From Ascaris suum (Eukaryota; Nematoda; Chromadorea; Rhabditida; Ascarididae): a stretch of 64,000 bases of DNA. The stretch's first letter is position 1; every line of letters starts with the position of its first letter. Below the pieces are notes generated by a model. That model saw only the letters and a list, made by a program, of their open reading frames with translations, had not been told where the DNA came from and searched no databases. The position numbers were made by a program, and so were the translations under genes. The stretch lies in contig CM024179.1 in assembly GCA_013433145.1 (NCBI GenBank), forward strand, positions 4,326,501 to 4,390,500, in the 5' to 3' direction. Positions 12,140 to 24,006 of this stretch are shown here, in pieces.

Positions 12140-15100
12140 ATGAAAACTATCGATATGAGTGCTCGCCTCGACCAGCTAGCCGTACCACGTGTTCAGAGCA
12201 ACAGTTGCCCATGCAGCGTAAGAGTTCTATGTTTGTTTAATTTTTGTGCATGCCATTTTTTCCAAATAAACCAGTAGCCTTAACGGCTAGGTTCCGGAAT
12301 CATCCTAGCTTTCCTTTTCATGCATTTCCGCAGGTTTGCTTCGCAAAAGTTACGCCCACGTGCATGTGTATTTCCACCCATTATAGTTTAACACTGCAAT
12401 CAATGTCTTATTGGTCTTAATAATAGAATTATAATCTCAGCCGTCAGCAAGTAATTGCTTGTTTATGTGGCGTCTGACGTCGAGCAGTATCAGATTCAAG
12501 TACTCATTAGGTGAGTTGGCAATGATGAGGTCTAAACGTGAAGAGTGAATAGTCGAGGATAAGATAACCGTTGCTTTCAGCGTTTCTCCTCGCACCGAAT
12601 GTTCGTTGTTCAAGATCATTTCTTCAGGGTTGTTGACATTGCGCAGCTTGCCATTTGAGTACTTGATAATGCAGATGTGCTCCTCTTTTATTAGAAGGAC
12701 ATTTTTCTAATGGCGGTCATGTGACAACTCTTCTTCCGAAAGATTCTTTTACCCGTTCTTCCTGTAAAATATACTTAAGGAATTTGACAGGATCACTGGG
12801 CTGATATCACCTAGGAGCTTCATAAAATGGATTCTGTGACAAGAGTTGTAGTGGGTGAGATGACGCCCGTCCATATGTTTTAAAAGAAATAACAGTCAAA
12901 AAGAATTCAACTCCAGTCAGAAAATTGTGCCTTTTGAAAATGCGATATCTCTCAATTTCCAGGGGATGAAGTTTTCAGAAGAAAGAGGTGAGAACGAACT
13001 AACGACTGCGTTGAAAATGATTGCATACTACACTAAAATATTTGCTTCGCGTGTTCTTGAACAAATATGTTGAACTCTCTTCCCGGCATATCGATAAAAA
13101 TCGTAATTAAATATGGCATCGAAATAGGAACGAATTAATCCGTATTTGCTTATCATCCTACCAGTCAGCGTTTTGGCGTTGTATTTTTTATATTATGTCC
13201 TCTTTTTGACAATTACATCTTCGGATGCTCGACAATACTTCATATTTCTTCTCATTGTGACCTATTCCTGCTCTTCGTTATGCGCACTCCCTTTCACATC
13301 GAAATTTTTTGGAAGTCACCAGCGCTAACGTCTTTTCATTATTCCATAAGCAATCCGAGATCGTTGCATTAATTTTGCTGCATGGAACCGAAACCGATGA
13401 TGCATTTTTAGGAAATTGCTTCGATGAAGGATGAGTTGACACAAGTAAAGAACGCTGTAGCGGCTCTGGAGATAGAAAAGTGTTGCCTGCGAAGGGGAAT
13501 CTACAAACTGAAGGTAGTAAATACGAAGATGAAGAGTAAATTGGCTGAATTGCGACAGGCTGTTGCTTCCATCAGGGAGCCTGTCAGTAACAATTTGGGC
13601 CCCTCAGAAGCCGAGCTCGATTACGACGACATCGGCAAGAACTTCATCCTCGTTGGAGGTGAAATTATTGTTTGAATGAGTCGTTGCTATTCCTTGGTGA
13701 ATTCATAGTTCTTCAGATTTATGCGGTCAAGAGAACTGGACCCGGTTCTCTTCTGACCAGTCGGTATGCTGTGATTGCGATTGTTGAAATGGACTTTCGT
13801 TGTTATTCCAGTATATTATCGAAGGAAATGAGCTAGCTGGTTGGCAGTCTGGTTCCGCATAAACTTTTCCCACTTATGTTCTAATTTGGTTTAGCGTATT
13901 CCGCGACTCTTTTCCAAGATCGCCTCCTTTTCAGTTTCTCTTGACCAGTAGGGATCGGTTTTCCAATGTCATCCTCCAGGCATATACTCGATTTCTTCCT
14001 TCAGGAAATGTGCTGTTGCCTTCATTTCTTCCATGACTTCCGCATGCGACTAGGAGCAGGCGCAGTGAGGAAAGAACCTATCAGATAAAAGAACCCTAAC
14101 GAGCACTGCGTGGATTATTTCATGTACCCGAGGCATCATATATCTCACAGTTTAGGCTTTACCCTCCTCTAATTTGTGCCTAGAAGTCCGGAGCCTCATG
14201 TTCGGTGGACATGCAAAGAAGAGGGGTCACTTTTTATCGGTTGTGAATGGACGTACTCATTTACATCCATCAATCCGTGAACTTTTTAACTTGCAAATGT
14301 AATCGCGAATACCTTCTTGCATGGTTTTTTCATAGGCCAGTTTTTATAGGTCAGCAATGCGGTGAGCAGTAGTTTTGTTTTCCTGGACTATAGGTGCCTA
14401 GTTCCCACGAAACAGGTGGTCTTGCGACCGGCATCCAACTCGAAAAGCCGTTTCCAAATCGTCATACATCGTCTTATTTCCGTTGTCAGTATTCCGATCG
14501 TTTACCAGCATTGGGAAATCGACGGCTTTACTGTCATTCTACCTGCCAACATCGAACGCTAATGAAGCATACGGATCATGCTCATCCTCGTTCTTTCATT
14601 CACTGGTCGCTTTATCGCTACTTCTTTCTCGATAACGCATCCAACGGAATGCGACTAATACAGCATGCTCCTATCGCAGGCGAATGTACCGAATTGTAAC
14701 ATCTTAGAGGCTCCAATCGCTCCGCGTGAGAACGAAAGAGGTGGTGCACGATACGCATATAAGTTTAATATTGGCTAATTCGGGTGAGTTTTATAGATCT
14801 ACCATAGAGGCGATCTGTGCAACGGGAGGAAGAACTACGTAGGCACTGCGATTTTCAAGGTGAGAGTGAGAATTCAAAATGGGGAAGTGTGCGAGAGACG
14901 TCAAAACCGCTCAGAGAATGACGTGTCGTATGAATGGACTGCCAACGTGACATCAAATGCGCTCCACTAAAAAGTCGTTCAGCGCGTAGCCCCATCTTCA
15001 GCTGTTATTGCACATCAGCCGCATTTCCCAAAAGTAGACATCGTTTCAAGTGGAAAGCGCTGCGAACAACTCGCCAGGTCGGAGCAACCAGTGTGAAACT

Positions 15101-15596
15101 TCTTTGCGTAACCATGGAGACGTTCGTTTGTGGTTTTAATACGCTCAACTATATAAGTGGCATTGTCCAGGTGGCAGCGATAGCTCAATCTTCCTGAGCA
15201 TTAAAAGAGTGGCTTTGCAATGGCGTCGCTTATTTCGCGTTGCAGCAACTGATTCAACGTTCCTTTACGAAAAAAAGACAACGGGAATTATGGACAGGAG
15301 TTCGAACCGATTTTAGAATTGTAAGCACTGTTACACGGTTGGACTTCAGGCAGCCACAGAAATTGATGATGTGCCGTCTCTCGAATGTTTCGTGCACCTG
15401 ATCACAGTTGTTTTCAGAGAGCCGTAACATGTTTTCGCCTCCCCCTCACTTTCGACCCGAAGATTGTTATTTGCCGATTAGTGGTCATGTCACTTTTGAT
15501 GCGTTATTGAGTCATCTTGCCAGCGATACACTCGGCAAGCTTTTGCCTTATGGGTTTAAAGGGGACGCAAAGATTGAGAAATGCAGCTTGAAGTGA
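12140..15596 (+). CDS. Unrecognised coiled-coil protein (3 exons, 167 residues)
   Basis: Exons are 12140-12217, 13412-13658 and 15418-15596, joined in phases 0 and 1. The start ATG lies 13 bases after a TTTTATTTCAG acceptor, a likely trans- or cis-splice site. A second in-frame ATG is at 12155. The N-terminus reads MSARLDQLAVPR. Exon 2 (about residues 27-85) is a Leu/Lys/Glu-rich helix with heptad-like spacing (EIASMKDELTQVKNAVAALE), then an acidic Asp-Tyr-Asp-Asp patch. Exon 3 gives a Pro-rich MFSPPPHFRPEDCYLP and a Leu-rich C-terminus, ending TGA. I recognise no family and cannot assign a function. It could be a structural or adaptor protein. Phase agreement at both joins and clean acceptors and donors support the model. 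Confidence 0.6.
13412..13658 (+). CDS. Coiled-coil exon of the unrecognised gene at 12.1-15.6 kb
   Basis: The acceptor GCATTTTTAG opens an 82-codon frame rich in Lys, Glu, Leu and Ala. It is predicted by eye to be helical, with hydrophobic residues every three to four positions. A GTGAAA donor ends it in phase 1. This is the best-supported exon of that gene. Confidence 0.7.
15418..15596 (+). CDS. Terminal exon of the unrecognised coiled-coil gene
   Basis: The acceptor GTTGTTTTCAG is followed by two bases that complete the phase-1 codon of the previous exon. The frame then reads a proline-rich start and a Leu-rich end, and closes with TGA at 15594. Alternatively the internal ATG at 15429 could begin a separate short peptide. 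Confidence 0.55.
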
Positions 15597-16919
15597 GGAT
15601 GGACCTTCATATTTGAAAATAATTTTGTTCCTTATCGAAATATATAAGCGAAATCTGTCCGCTTGATTTGCGGAACACCTCATTTATTCACTACTGCGAC
15701 ACCACTCAGTGCTTAGGAGGTTGGCTTGTGACACCTACTGACACTTATTCATTACTCAGTGCTTAGGGATGTGGTTGGCTGTTTCAGGCACCCGCGATCC
15801 CTTCAGTCTGTATTTCGAGGCTAGTATATATGACGAGGAAGGTATCGAGCATCGATCCGCGTATAGCTATTACTGGTTCTGCCTTTAAACTTCATCAAAT
15901 TTTTCCAATTGGTTAACCGTAGGTAGGAAGAATTGTAAAGCTGATTGGCTTTAGTCTGCACCAGAAATGAGGCTACTACTGCTAAGAAACTGGATGGCTG
16001 CAGCAGAGTTGTGAAACAGTTGCCTTCGATTCAAAATCATCTGCATCTCCACTTAACAGCATGGTGTACGTAAAACTTCAACTCCTTATTTTCGTTATTT
16101 ACAGAAGGTTTGTTGCAGTAACGATTGGAAGTAATTATTGTGCATTGACATATTTGTATTATTTCACATTTCGCGTTATGAGTGCGTTGCTTCCCAGCGA
16201 TACCGCAGCTGCGCTTTCTCCTTGCCTGTAGGTTAAATTGAGAGTAGGGAGGGTTGTTGGACCTGCAACAGCCACGCTTTATTTAAAAATGAATCACGTC
16301 GAACGGAGCGTATTTTGGAACGAAACGATACCAAAAGGACCAGACTCATACAGCCGCATATTTGTACATTTCCTGTCTTAGTGAGAAAGCGAAGCTTGGC
16401 GCTTAGTGCGCCTTGGAGTGAGGGGTTCTGCGCATTGTTTTTCAACGTGCAGAGATCTTTGTATGCTGAGAAGTTCATCTGCTCCTCCTTTTCCGCAAAA
16501 AGTCTTTCGGCGGCCTCTATTTTGCTTCTAAAGTATGGCTGTCACTGCATATTCACTTCGCCAAGCAACGGAAACGCGAAGGGAGAAAAAGGAGAACGAA
16601 AGGAGCGAGGGGACATTCATGTGTGCTAAAAATGTAATTCGTGGGGGCAGTCTGTTATAATTAAGTGCTCAGAATCATCCTCGTGATGTAATGTGACTGT
16701 TTGCACTCAGCGGAACTATTGAAGAAGAAATAAATGAATCGCTGTGGGTTAGAAGGCGCAGAATGGTATTAATCTAAGTTGTATTAATCATGGTAGTGTG
16801 GAAACCGCAAGCACGTATTTAGTTCGATTAATTTAACAAATGGCGTTCGATTTATCGTTTTCCATCCTTCGCACGATTGCACACAATAGCAGCTGAAGTG
16901 AACATCAAATAGTTTTGCA
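15597..16919. other. Intergenic stretch
   Basis: No gene is supported. It holds a short imperfect direct repeat at 15681-15780 and unremarkable short ORFs on both strands. The right end is the presumed 5' region of the membrane-protein gene that starts at 16928. Confidence 0.5.
15681..15780. repeat. Imperfect direct repeat, two copies about 50 bp apart
   Basis: The string ACTCAGTGCTTAGG occurs at 15704-15717 and again at 15754-15767. Both copies are preceded by TTATTCA-type sequence and followed by a GGTTGGCT-like string. It lies just downstream of the coiled-coil gene. Confidence 0.6.
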
Positions 16920-16927
16920 GTTACAAG
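16913..16927 (+). promoter_or_regulatory. Likely (trans-)splice acceptor before the start of the membrane-protein gene
   Basis: TTTTGCAG ends at 16920, seven bases before the ATG at 16928. That spacing is typical of spliced-leader acceptor sites of nematode mRNAs. A cis-spliced non-coding exon upstream is the alternative. Confidence 0.5.
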
Positions 16928-17684
16928 ATGGCGGAGTACTTTGGCGATAAGGAGTCGATGAAGAAAATCCTAGGCGCCTACTCCAATAAAAGAGTGCGGA
17001 AGATCGCAGATAGAATTGCCGGATTCAATGCTGCCATTTGGGAGCAGGTCGGCCCTTTTGAACTGTGGACAGTTTCCAGCGCTCACATGGTTGATGCTCT
17101 CTTGCTCATCGTTTGTGCTTGTCTTGGTTCAGCAATGACTGGTGCATCTGTACTTTTATTTTATGGCTATATGGCATCCAGCTTTCAGGTCAAGCAATCT
17201 GTTTGGGAGGCGGGACAGCGACTCAAATTTGAGCAAATTGGCTGGATTGCGAAGGTTCTGGTGTGCACTGGGAACGCCTACATAGCGGTATGTGAACGCG
17301 ATAAGGTTAGTTGATGGCTGCGCTATAGGTCGCTCTTATCAGTCGAGGAAAGTGCTGATTCTTATGTTTTATCGTCAGTTCGTTTTCTCTTATTGTGAGT
17401 AGCTTCGATAGTTTTAGAGTTGTTTGTTAGTGCTGCGAGTTTTTTAGTCCAATTTAATAATTAATGCAATAGTTGCTTTTTAGTTGTTTGGTACTGGCTG
17501 GAGCAAGTACAGATCGGAGGCGGATAAACCCGTTTTCTGGGACGGCCAAAACCGAGGTGGGAAGTTCTTGATGGGACTACGTCACAAGATGAACGGGACG
17601 CTTGAATGGTTCGGCGAAGCAGAAAAATTGGTTTGGCGTCTCTTTTGTTTGTCAAAATTCTCGAAGATGTTCAGGCCTTTGTGA
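16928..17684 (+). CDS. Unrecognised small membrane protein (2 exons, about 186 residues)
   Basis: Exon 1 is 16928-17287 and exon 2 is 17484-17684, which ends TGA. The protein starts with a charged Lys/Arg-rich segment, MAEYFGDKESMKKILGAYSN. A long hydrophobic stretch follows at about residues 55-85 (ALLLIVCACLGSAMTGASVL), which may be one long or two closely packed helices. A second weaker one is near residues 105-120 (GWIAKVLVCTGNAYIA). The tail is basic and Trp/Gly-rich (NRGGKFLMGLRHKMNGTLEW). Two in-phase donors compete at the end of exon 1: GTATGT at 17288 and GTTAGT at 17306. Use of the second would add six residues. No family is recognised. It is inferred to be an integral membrane protein of unknown role. 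Confidence 0.6.
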
Positions 17685-20063
17685 GCAGGATGAGTTTATA
17701 ATTGTGCGTTTTGTGCTGCCTTCTCTGGTGCCGTCCATTTCGCTTTAACATTTGACGTTGAGGTGTGCTGAGTTCAATGGGTAGGATTTCGACTGAAGTG
17801 GGGAGAGGGCCAAGACTTCAAATGGCTGAATATTAGGTCGACGCATGATATGCAAAAGTGCAGCCATTTCTGAGGTCCTCCAATTGGGACCACCTGATTT
17901 ATATTTTCTTAGAAATGCAGGAAACTTATAAATTCAAGCACGTTGACATCGTCGTAAAGATATATTTTATTAGCGCAGTAGATGCGCGGTTTTTGTTTCG
18001 GCCATTTTGGTCTTTTCATAAGGAAGCCGCATTTCCCGAGGGATTGGGTCCTCTTATCATTAAGAGCATTGACGAGGTGGTAAGGAGCCGAGTTTATACG
18101 GTTGAAGCATGTTCCCTTCGGAAATTAAAAAATTGGTGACGAAGTCTTCACCACCTTATTCCTTATACCCCTGGAAGTGAACCAGCTGTGGAATGTCTCG
18201 ATGAATATTCTGTCCTTACCACTTCGATGCTTAAAAGGTTACGTTTTCCAGGAATGGGTCTCTGGTCAAAGGTCGCTGCTGTGAGCAGCTTTTGAGGCAG
18301 CTGTCTTTGAAAATGCCAGCTTGCATCCCGGCTTAGCTAGACATCCAGAGAGTAGGTTATTGAGGGACAGTGGGAACTCTGGCCTGGTTTGAATACTTTC
18401 AGCGAGTAATGCAGGTTGGATTTTTCTGAACCATGGATGTTATTTGTTGCTAACTTCATTCAGCCAATGCATTCTCTCAAAGGAATAAGGCAAGTGAAGT
18501 GAGTTGGAGATTTGAGGACCCAAAATCATAAACTGAGACATCATATATTAATTAATGATAGCTTCACTCGTTCATTTCCTAGTTCGTCTGTAACGTTCTC
18601 AGTCAAGGGAGAAGGGTCTTCCCATTCTCTCATCTGCTTGCGCTCATGACGCCTCCTTTGGCTGCCGCTTTAAATATTTTGAAAGAGGTAGCAATTTTGT
18701 GATTGCCAGTTCTGATTACTGCTGCGTGTTGAATTCTACTTTGTCTTATTTACTGCGGTATCGGTATCTCCACAACGTTTTGCTAGTGCGGTGATTTTTG
18801 TTAAGTGATGGAGGCAATATTGAAATACCACTTACTCTATTCCTTTTTATCGCACATTGCTAAGCACAGTTGTGGTGTTATGATGTATTCGGGAATTACA
18901 CTTTGTTTAGTTTATTTGATTGCATTGCTGGAGTATGCGTTTTGGATTACATAGCTGAAGGACGTATTTCAAGTGCAGGCATCCTGAACACACGATGCAA
19001 CTGAATAATCGATGAAGCTTGAAATTCCGACGGTAATGGACTGGGGAGGAAGAGCGGGGATTCATGATTTGCAAGATGCATGTCATGGTTTGGCCAGGAT
19101 GTTCTAGATGTATGTTTTGTAACCCAGGCCTAGGTCCTTATGTTTTCACGGAGACACATACGCCCATTCAAAATATTATGATGAGGTCGCTTAGTCCAGT
19201 CGAATTTGCGATTGGATGTAACGAAACCTCATCTTATGTGGAAAGTGTTTGGGATATGCGCTCCTGCTGTGCTTCCGCACATCTGCTCAGTCCTTACAGA
19301 ACGAGGGCTTTGAGATGGGGAATTGAGCTCTTCTTCTCTTCTTATAAGACCCATAAAGTAAGAAAAGATGGAAATCGGCGTTCGGCTGAACTCAACTTTG
19401 CGAATCCATAAGCCTATACGTCGAGGTTTCTAAAGGTTCTATACTCACAGCACGTTTCCAGCACCAGAAATATCCACGTGATTTTTGTTCTGCAAGGACG
19501 CACTTTCATCGTTTATATGGGGAGATACTTGAAAGAAAAAACTTTCAATGCAGCTTGGCTTGAAAACTCTCTCACCATCAGTTTAGCTATTTCCTGTCGG
19601 AGAAAGTAGGCTTCGAAGCAATCGTACCGGCAGAAGTTCTGAACAAATTCTTTTCGTTTGCCGTTAATTGGCTTCCTGCCTCTCCTTCGTTCGTTCTCAG
19701 GATGGTGATTGCTCAAAAATTTTTGAACGTCGCGTACACCCAGAATTACCTCAAATTGCAATAGGGAGTACCGGTGGGTAGTCTGGAATGATGTCACGCG
19801 CTTTCAGGGTTGGGCATTCTTTTGGCAGCTTATCAGTCTTTAAATTCAACGCTGGAAATTCTCGGCGTGTTGCCGTTTCCCAGTTTCGCATATTCCCTAC
19901 CGACTTTTAGCAGTTTGTCAACCTTTCCTACTGCTGCCTTCCTGAATAATTCTTGCCGTCATTCATGCCGCTTTAACTTGTCTCCATCGTAGTGTATGTT
20001 TTGATCCTTTAAAAGCATATAGAAGGAAGCCTCTAAATGTTGACGTTGAATGGGATTTTGCAG

Positions 20064-20236
20064 GTCGCAACGGCTTCATGAGTAAAAGATGCGTTCACTG
20101 GTTGCCCATTATCTTGCAGGAGATGTGGGAGCGTCACGAAGAACTGAAGAAGTTCATTTGGTGCCGTATTCGCAAGAATCCTCGTGTGTTCGTGCCACGT
20201 GGTGGAAATCACCGCAGTTGCACCAGTTACATTTAG
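20064..20236 (+). CDS. Candidate terminal exon of an unknown gene
   Basis: A GGGATTTTGCAG acceptor is followed by a 57-codon frame ending TAG. Its composition is protein-like: MSKRCVHWLPIILQEMWERH, then a basic stretch. It would begin in phase 1, so an upstream exon is required; none was found. It is antisense to a 98-codon ORF that looks less protein-like. Identity unknown. Confidence 0.3.
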
Positions 20237-22230
20237 GAAACATGGCCTGGTAACGGCGTTGCAGGCGTTCAGTGAATTCTCCACCTTCGCCAGGTGATGT
20301 TCGCCCCTCGTGAAACTATTATCTTTCATCCATCGCCCGACGGTGTTTGTTGTCTTGGAATGCGCAGAGAATCCTCTACAATTCTCCGCGAATCATTACC
20401 TTCATTGTCTTAATTGTGTTCCGCTTATATTGTCTTTGAATATGGACGTAATGTTGTCTATAGCACCTGCTTCCTTCCCCCTGGCACTTTTGTTATTTTA
20501 CGAATTTGCAGTCTTTATAGATTAAGCATATTTGAGTAACAAATAAAGCAGTTTGGAACGTACGGTCTTTTCTGTGAAAGAAGTTCATGAAGCATATGAC
20601 GAGGTCAGCGACTAGTGAGGTGCAAGCAAAATACAAGATCGCAAGTTCTCCTTCGATTATCCGCGATTCAAGCTTTTGCTCACTTCAGGACAACTTCAAA
20701 TCCAGGCTTTTCCCTGGATCTGGAGGGGCAATTCTGTCTGCCTGTAGTTTTAAATCTATTACACGTGTGCGAACCAAAATACGCGGGAGGCACAAGGAGT
20801 TTTGGGAATGCAGGCAGTTCCTTCGCGCAGTTATGCTATAGCGCACAGTTGCTTCAGAGTGAGGGAACGGTTATAGTTTCGTAATGAAATGCTAAATTTT
20901 TGCCCTTTGAGATTGCGTACCTTAAAATGCGCAAAACTTTAATGTGCTTGAGTGCTTTCTTTAAGGAACTGCTGGGATATCGGACTTCACTTTGAAGCAC
21001 CAGCGTGAAGCCGCTACTAGTTGAGCTAATATGTTTAAACATCAGCATGAAGCATCGAACTTTATGATGTTATCGAACAACAAAGGCTTCATGACTGACA
21101 ACGAGACTGAGAAACTTCGCCGAAGAAGCATTGTCAAGGGGAAGGTGTGGTCTCGGTCACGCTTAGAAAGTGGCAAAACCCAAACCACTACCTGACTTTG
21201 CTTTTTATCATGCGGGCGAATCAGAAAATATAATCGCAGTTGTAAGGAAAAGCATATCTTTGTCCAAGTTAGGAGGCCTATCAAGGACATGTTTTCCAAA
21301 GCGCGACCCGCTCGGTTGAAGGGCCTGGCAAGGCACTCTTCCGTTCCTTGGACACCAACCTTTCCATCCTGGTGGAAGGTCACCGAACATTGCAAGCAAA
21401 CATTATTTGAAGTGCGTGCTGAGTACACAACTGGCCGCCTAGACGTCGTTTCCAAATGGATGGAAGCACCAATAAAATAAAGAGAGGAAGGATTGTGTTT
21501 GCGAAAAAAGGGCTTAAGCTTTTTTCTTGAGCCGCATTTGGCTGACAGTGGACAAATTGCGCTTTGGAACTTAGGATACTTTCAGGTTCAAATGAATCGT
21601 AAAGATGTAAACGGTCGGGCTGGAAATGGTGGTTGGATGTTACTCTTGATGCAGGCTATGTCCCTGAAATTTCAACACGGAAGCGTTTACGGTTCTTGGG
21701 ATGAAACTCTTAATTTGAATAGATGTGTACAACGCAATGGGCGTAGTACACAGAGGAACAGCATTTTTAGGATCGTGAATGATATGCCTTGCGCATCGCA
21801 ACATGAATGCGACGAAAGTCGCATATGGCCTGATGATTTACTCTTACCTGATTTTAGAATAGCGCACCTCCTCGGTCGCATTGGTTGATTGAGCCCATAC
21901 ATGCAGGTCGTGGAAAAAGCTGAATTCCATTTACGCATCACATCGAAATGCATTCAGTGGGGCAATATGAGCACGTTTATTTGTATATAATTCGATGCAC
22001 AAAGTAGTACAAGCAAGTATGTGGATGGCAAAGCACCATTTAGATGAAAAAAGGCGCCCTTGACATATGAGATGGTAGGGTTCCCCACTCCCTAGTCGAC
22101 AAACCCAAAGGCAACGTAAGTGTTTTCGCACAAAATGTCCTCTACGCAAGCTTTCGCTATGAATGTCCCTCAAAAATTGCTGGAAGAACGCTTCAGGCCT
22201 TCACGGAACTCGTGATTTCGGAGTTAGATC

Positions 22231-22689
22231 CTATCCTGGAAATGCGTCGTTCGGGAACTTTCGTATCAACCCATGTTCTAGAATAAGTGCTTGAGATATT
22301 GTCCTCAGGCTTATGTTGTGTATTCCTTGCATTTTATTTAAATACTGCGCGTTCATTTGACAAACATGTTTTGTTCGTAACGCTCGTGCTTTCGAAAATG
22401 CCCGGGAACTCTGCTCCCACGGCGTTTTCGAGAACCCTACTATCTTAACTGCGATTCCGCTTGCCGATTTCAACTCGAGTTGTTGGATAACACTTACATA
22501 AAAATTGCTCTCGTCCAATATTCCAAGATCCTGAAAAAAGTGTCTGACACCTCGTTTGATAGGAAGAGCGACTATGCCTGTAACATCCAGTACGAAAACT
22601 GTCAAAAGACTTGTGTTTAAAATCTTGCGTATTTTGAACTTTATGATGCAATCGCAAACGCCCAGAATTTCTCCAACTTCGAGGTACAT
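22231..22689 (-). CDS. Orphan 152-codon ORF
   Basis: One of the longest uninterrupted frames in the window not explained by a recognised gene. It reads mixed hydrophobic and basic sequence without a motif I recognise. No splice context or start environment argues strongly for it, and an ORF this long can occur by chance. Treat it as hypothetical. Confidence 0.2.
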   Translation of the reverse strand: MYLEVGEILGVCDCIIKFKIRKILNTSLLTVFVLDVTGIVALPIKRGVRHFFQDLGILDESNFYVSVIQQLELKSASGIAVKIVGFSKTPWEQSSRAFSKARALRTKHVCQMNAQYLNKMQGIHNISLRTISQALILEHGLIRKFPNDAFPG

Positions 22690-23691
22690 ATAGATCTCTT
22701 TTCGAACTTCCTACCGTCGAAAATCTACCGCGACAATGCATCTTAGCTCACCTGTCTCCTCACTAGCAAAGCGATAATATTACGGTGAATGTAAACAAAC
22801 TTTAGTGACTCGTATAAACAAGTGTTCCTTTTCACTGACTTATTATTGGGGTGCATGCAGACATTTGGCTCATATCAACTCTTCGGAACTCACTTTATTC
22901 ACTCACTGATTCACAGATGTTTTTGCGCATTCCATTGTTGTGTGTTCATCTCTATCGGTAGATTCACGTCTGTCCATTGCCTTAATTTCGTTGTTAATTC
23001 CCTTACACTTCATTTCACTGCTCGAAGTCAACTCTCTTTATTGTTGTGGACTGCCGGCGTATTTGTATCGATAGATGCTTTTAGACCCTGCCCCATTCCT
23101 CAATCGGCTTCGTAGATCGTCTACAGAAAGGACGTCCAGAGTGTCTTCATATTTTAGCTGGTCGAAGCATCAGTAAAAATCTTCTACAACTGACTCGAGT
23201 TTCTTAAAGCCTCCGGTGTAAGATAGAGTTCCCGACGATGAATATTTTGAAGGATGATGGGAGTAGAGGATGCGAAGTTTCGTATGCAGTCTTTGAAAAA
23301 CGTTGTTCTCCGATAAAAACCTCAGCGACGGAGAACTTTCTTAAAGGCTCATTTGTTTGTGGAGAAGATCCAGAGATTTCTCACTTTTTTCTGCTGACGC
23401 GCATAGAAATCATCCATTTTATTGTGTTAATATATGTTATTCAGTAACTATCAAGAAAAGGGATCACCCCTACAGAAACACAGCTAAACACTGGATGGAA
23501 GGTGACGCTGCTGGAATTCTGGATTAACAATTGGCGGTCATCACCGCGTACTAGTTCTGTGGTCGACACATACAAGTGTCAAAGTTTATTGTGATTGTGC
23601 ACGATCACCCAACAAGAAATGTTTAGTCGTTAAATTTATAAACTGCAGCTGTCCATGTTGTTTTCAATAGATTAGATGGCTGATATAAGGT

Positions 23692-24006
23692 TTATTTCGC
23701 AGGAATCGGAGTTGGAGCTGCTGCAACTGGAGTTGCCACTGCTGCGGCTGGAGCAGCAGGAGGAATTTTTGCTGCTTGTGCGGGAGGTGCTGCAAAGGGT
23801 GATACAGTCGGTGCACCTGTGGCGTTCATGGGAGCTTTAGCCGGTGCAGGCTGACCTCCTGCAGCTGGAGCACCAACGGGAGGTGGAGTCACGAGTGGTG
23901 TTGTTGCGGCTGAACTTCCGTCGTTCTTTTCAAAGAAAACGAGAACGCGATGAACGCCCTCTGCCTTCGACTGCGGTGTCCACACTTGTCGTGCTGTTTT
24001 ATTCTG
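23692..24006 (-). CDS. MSP-domain gene, exon 3 (last MSP strands and Ala/Pro tail)
   Basis: The acceptor ACGTTTTCAG is followed by QNKTARQVWTPQSKAEGVHR and LVFFEKNDGSS, the last strand of the MSP fold. About 70 residues of Ala/Pro/Thr-rich sequence then run to TAA at 23692. Confidence 0.9.
   Translation of the reverse strand, partial: QNKTARQVWTPQSKAEGVHRVLVFFEKNDGSSAATTPLVTPPPVGAPAAGGQPAPAKAPMNATGAPTVSPFAAPPAQAAKIPPAAPAAAVATPVAAAPTPIPAK

Larger units (their letters stand above)
17685..23691. other. Long gene-poor stretch
   Basis: About 6 kb with no confident gene. It contains a candidate terminal exon at 20064-20236, a minus-strand 152-codon ORF at 22231-22689, and several plus-strand ORFs up to 131 codons (21493-21888). 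None has a recognisable domain. The right part is the 3' flank of the MSP-domain gene. Confidence 0.4.
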
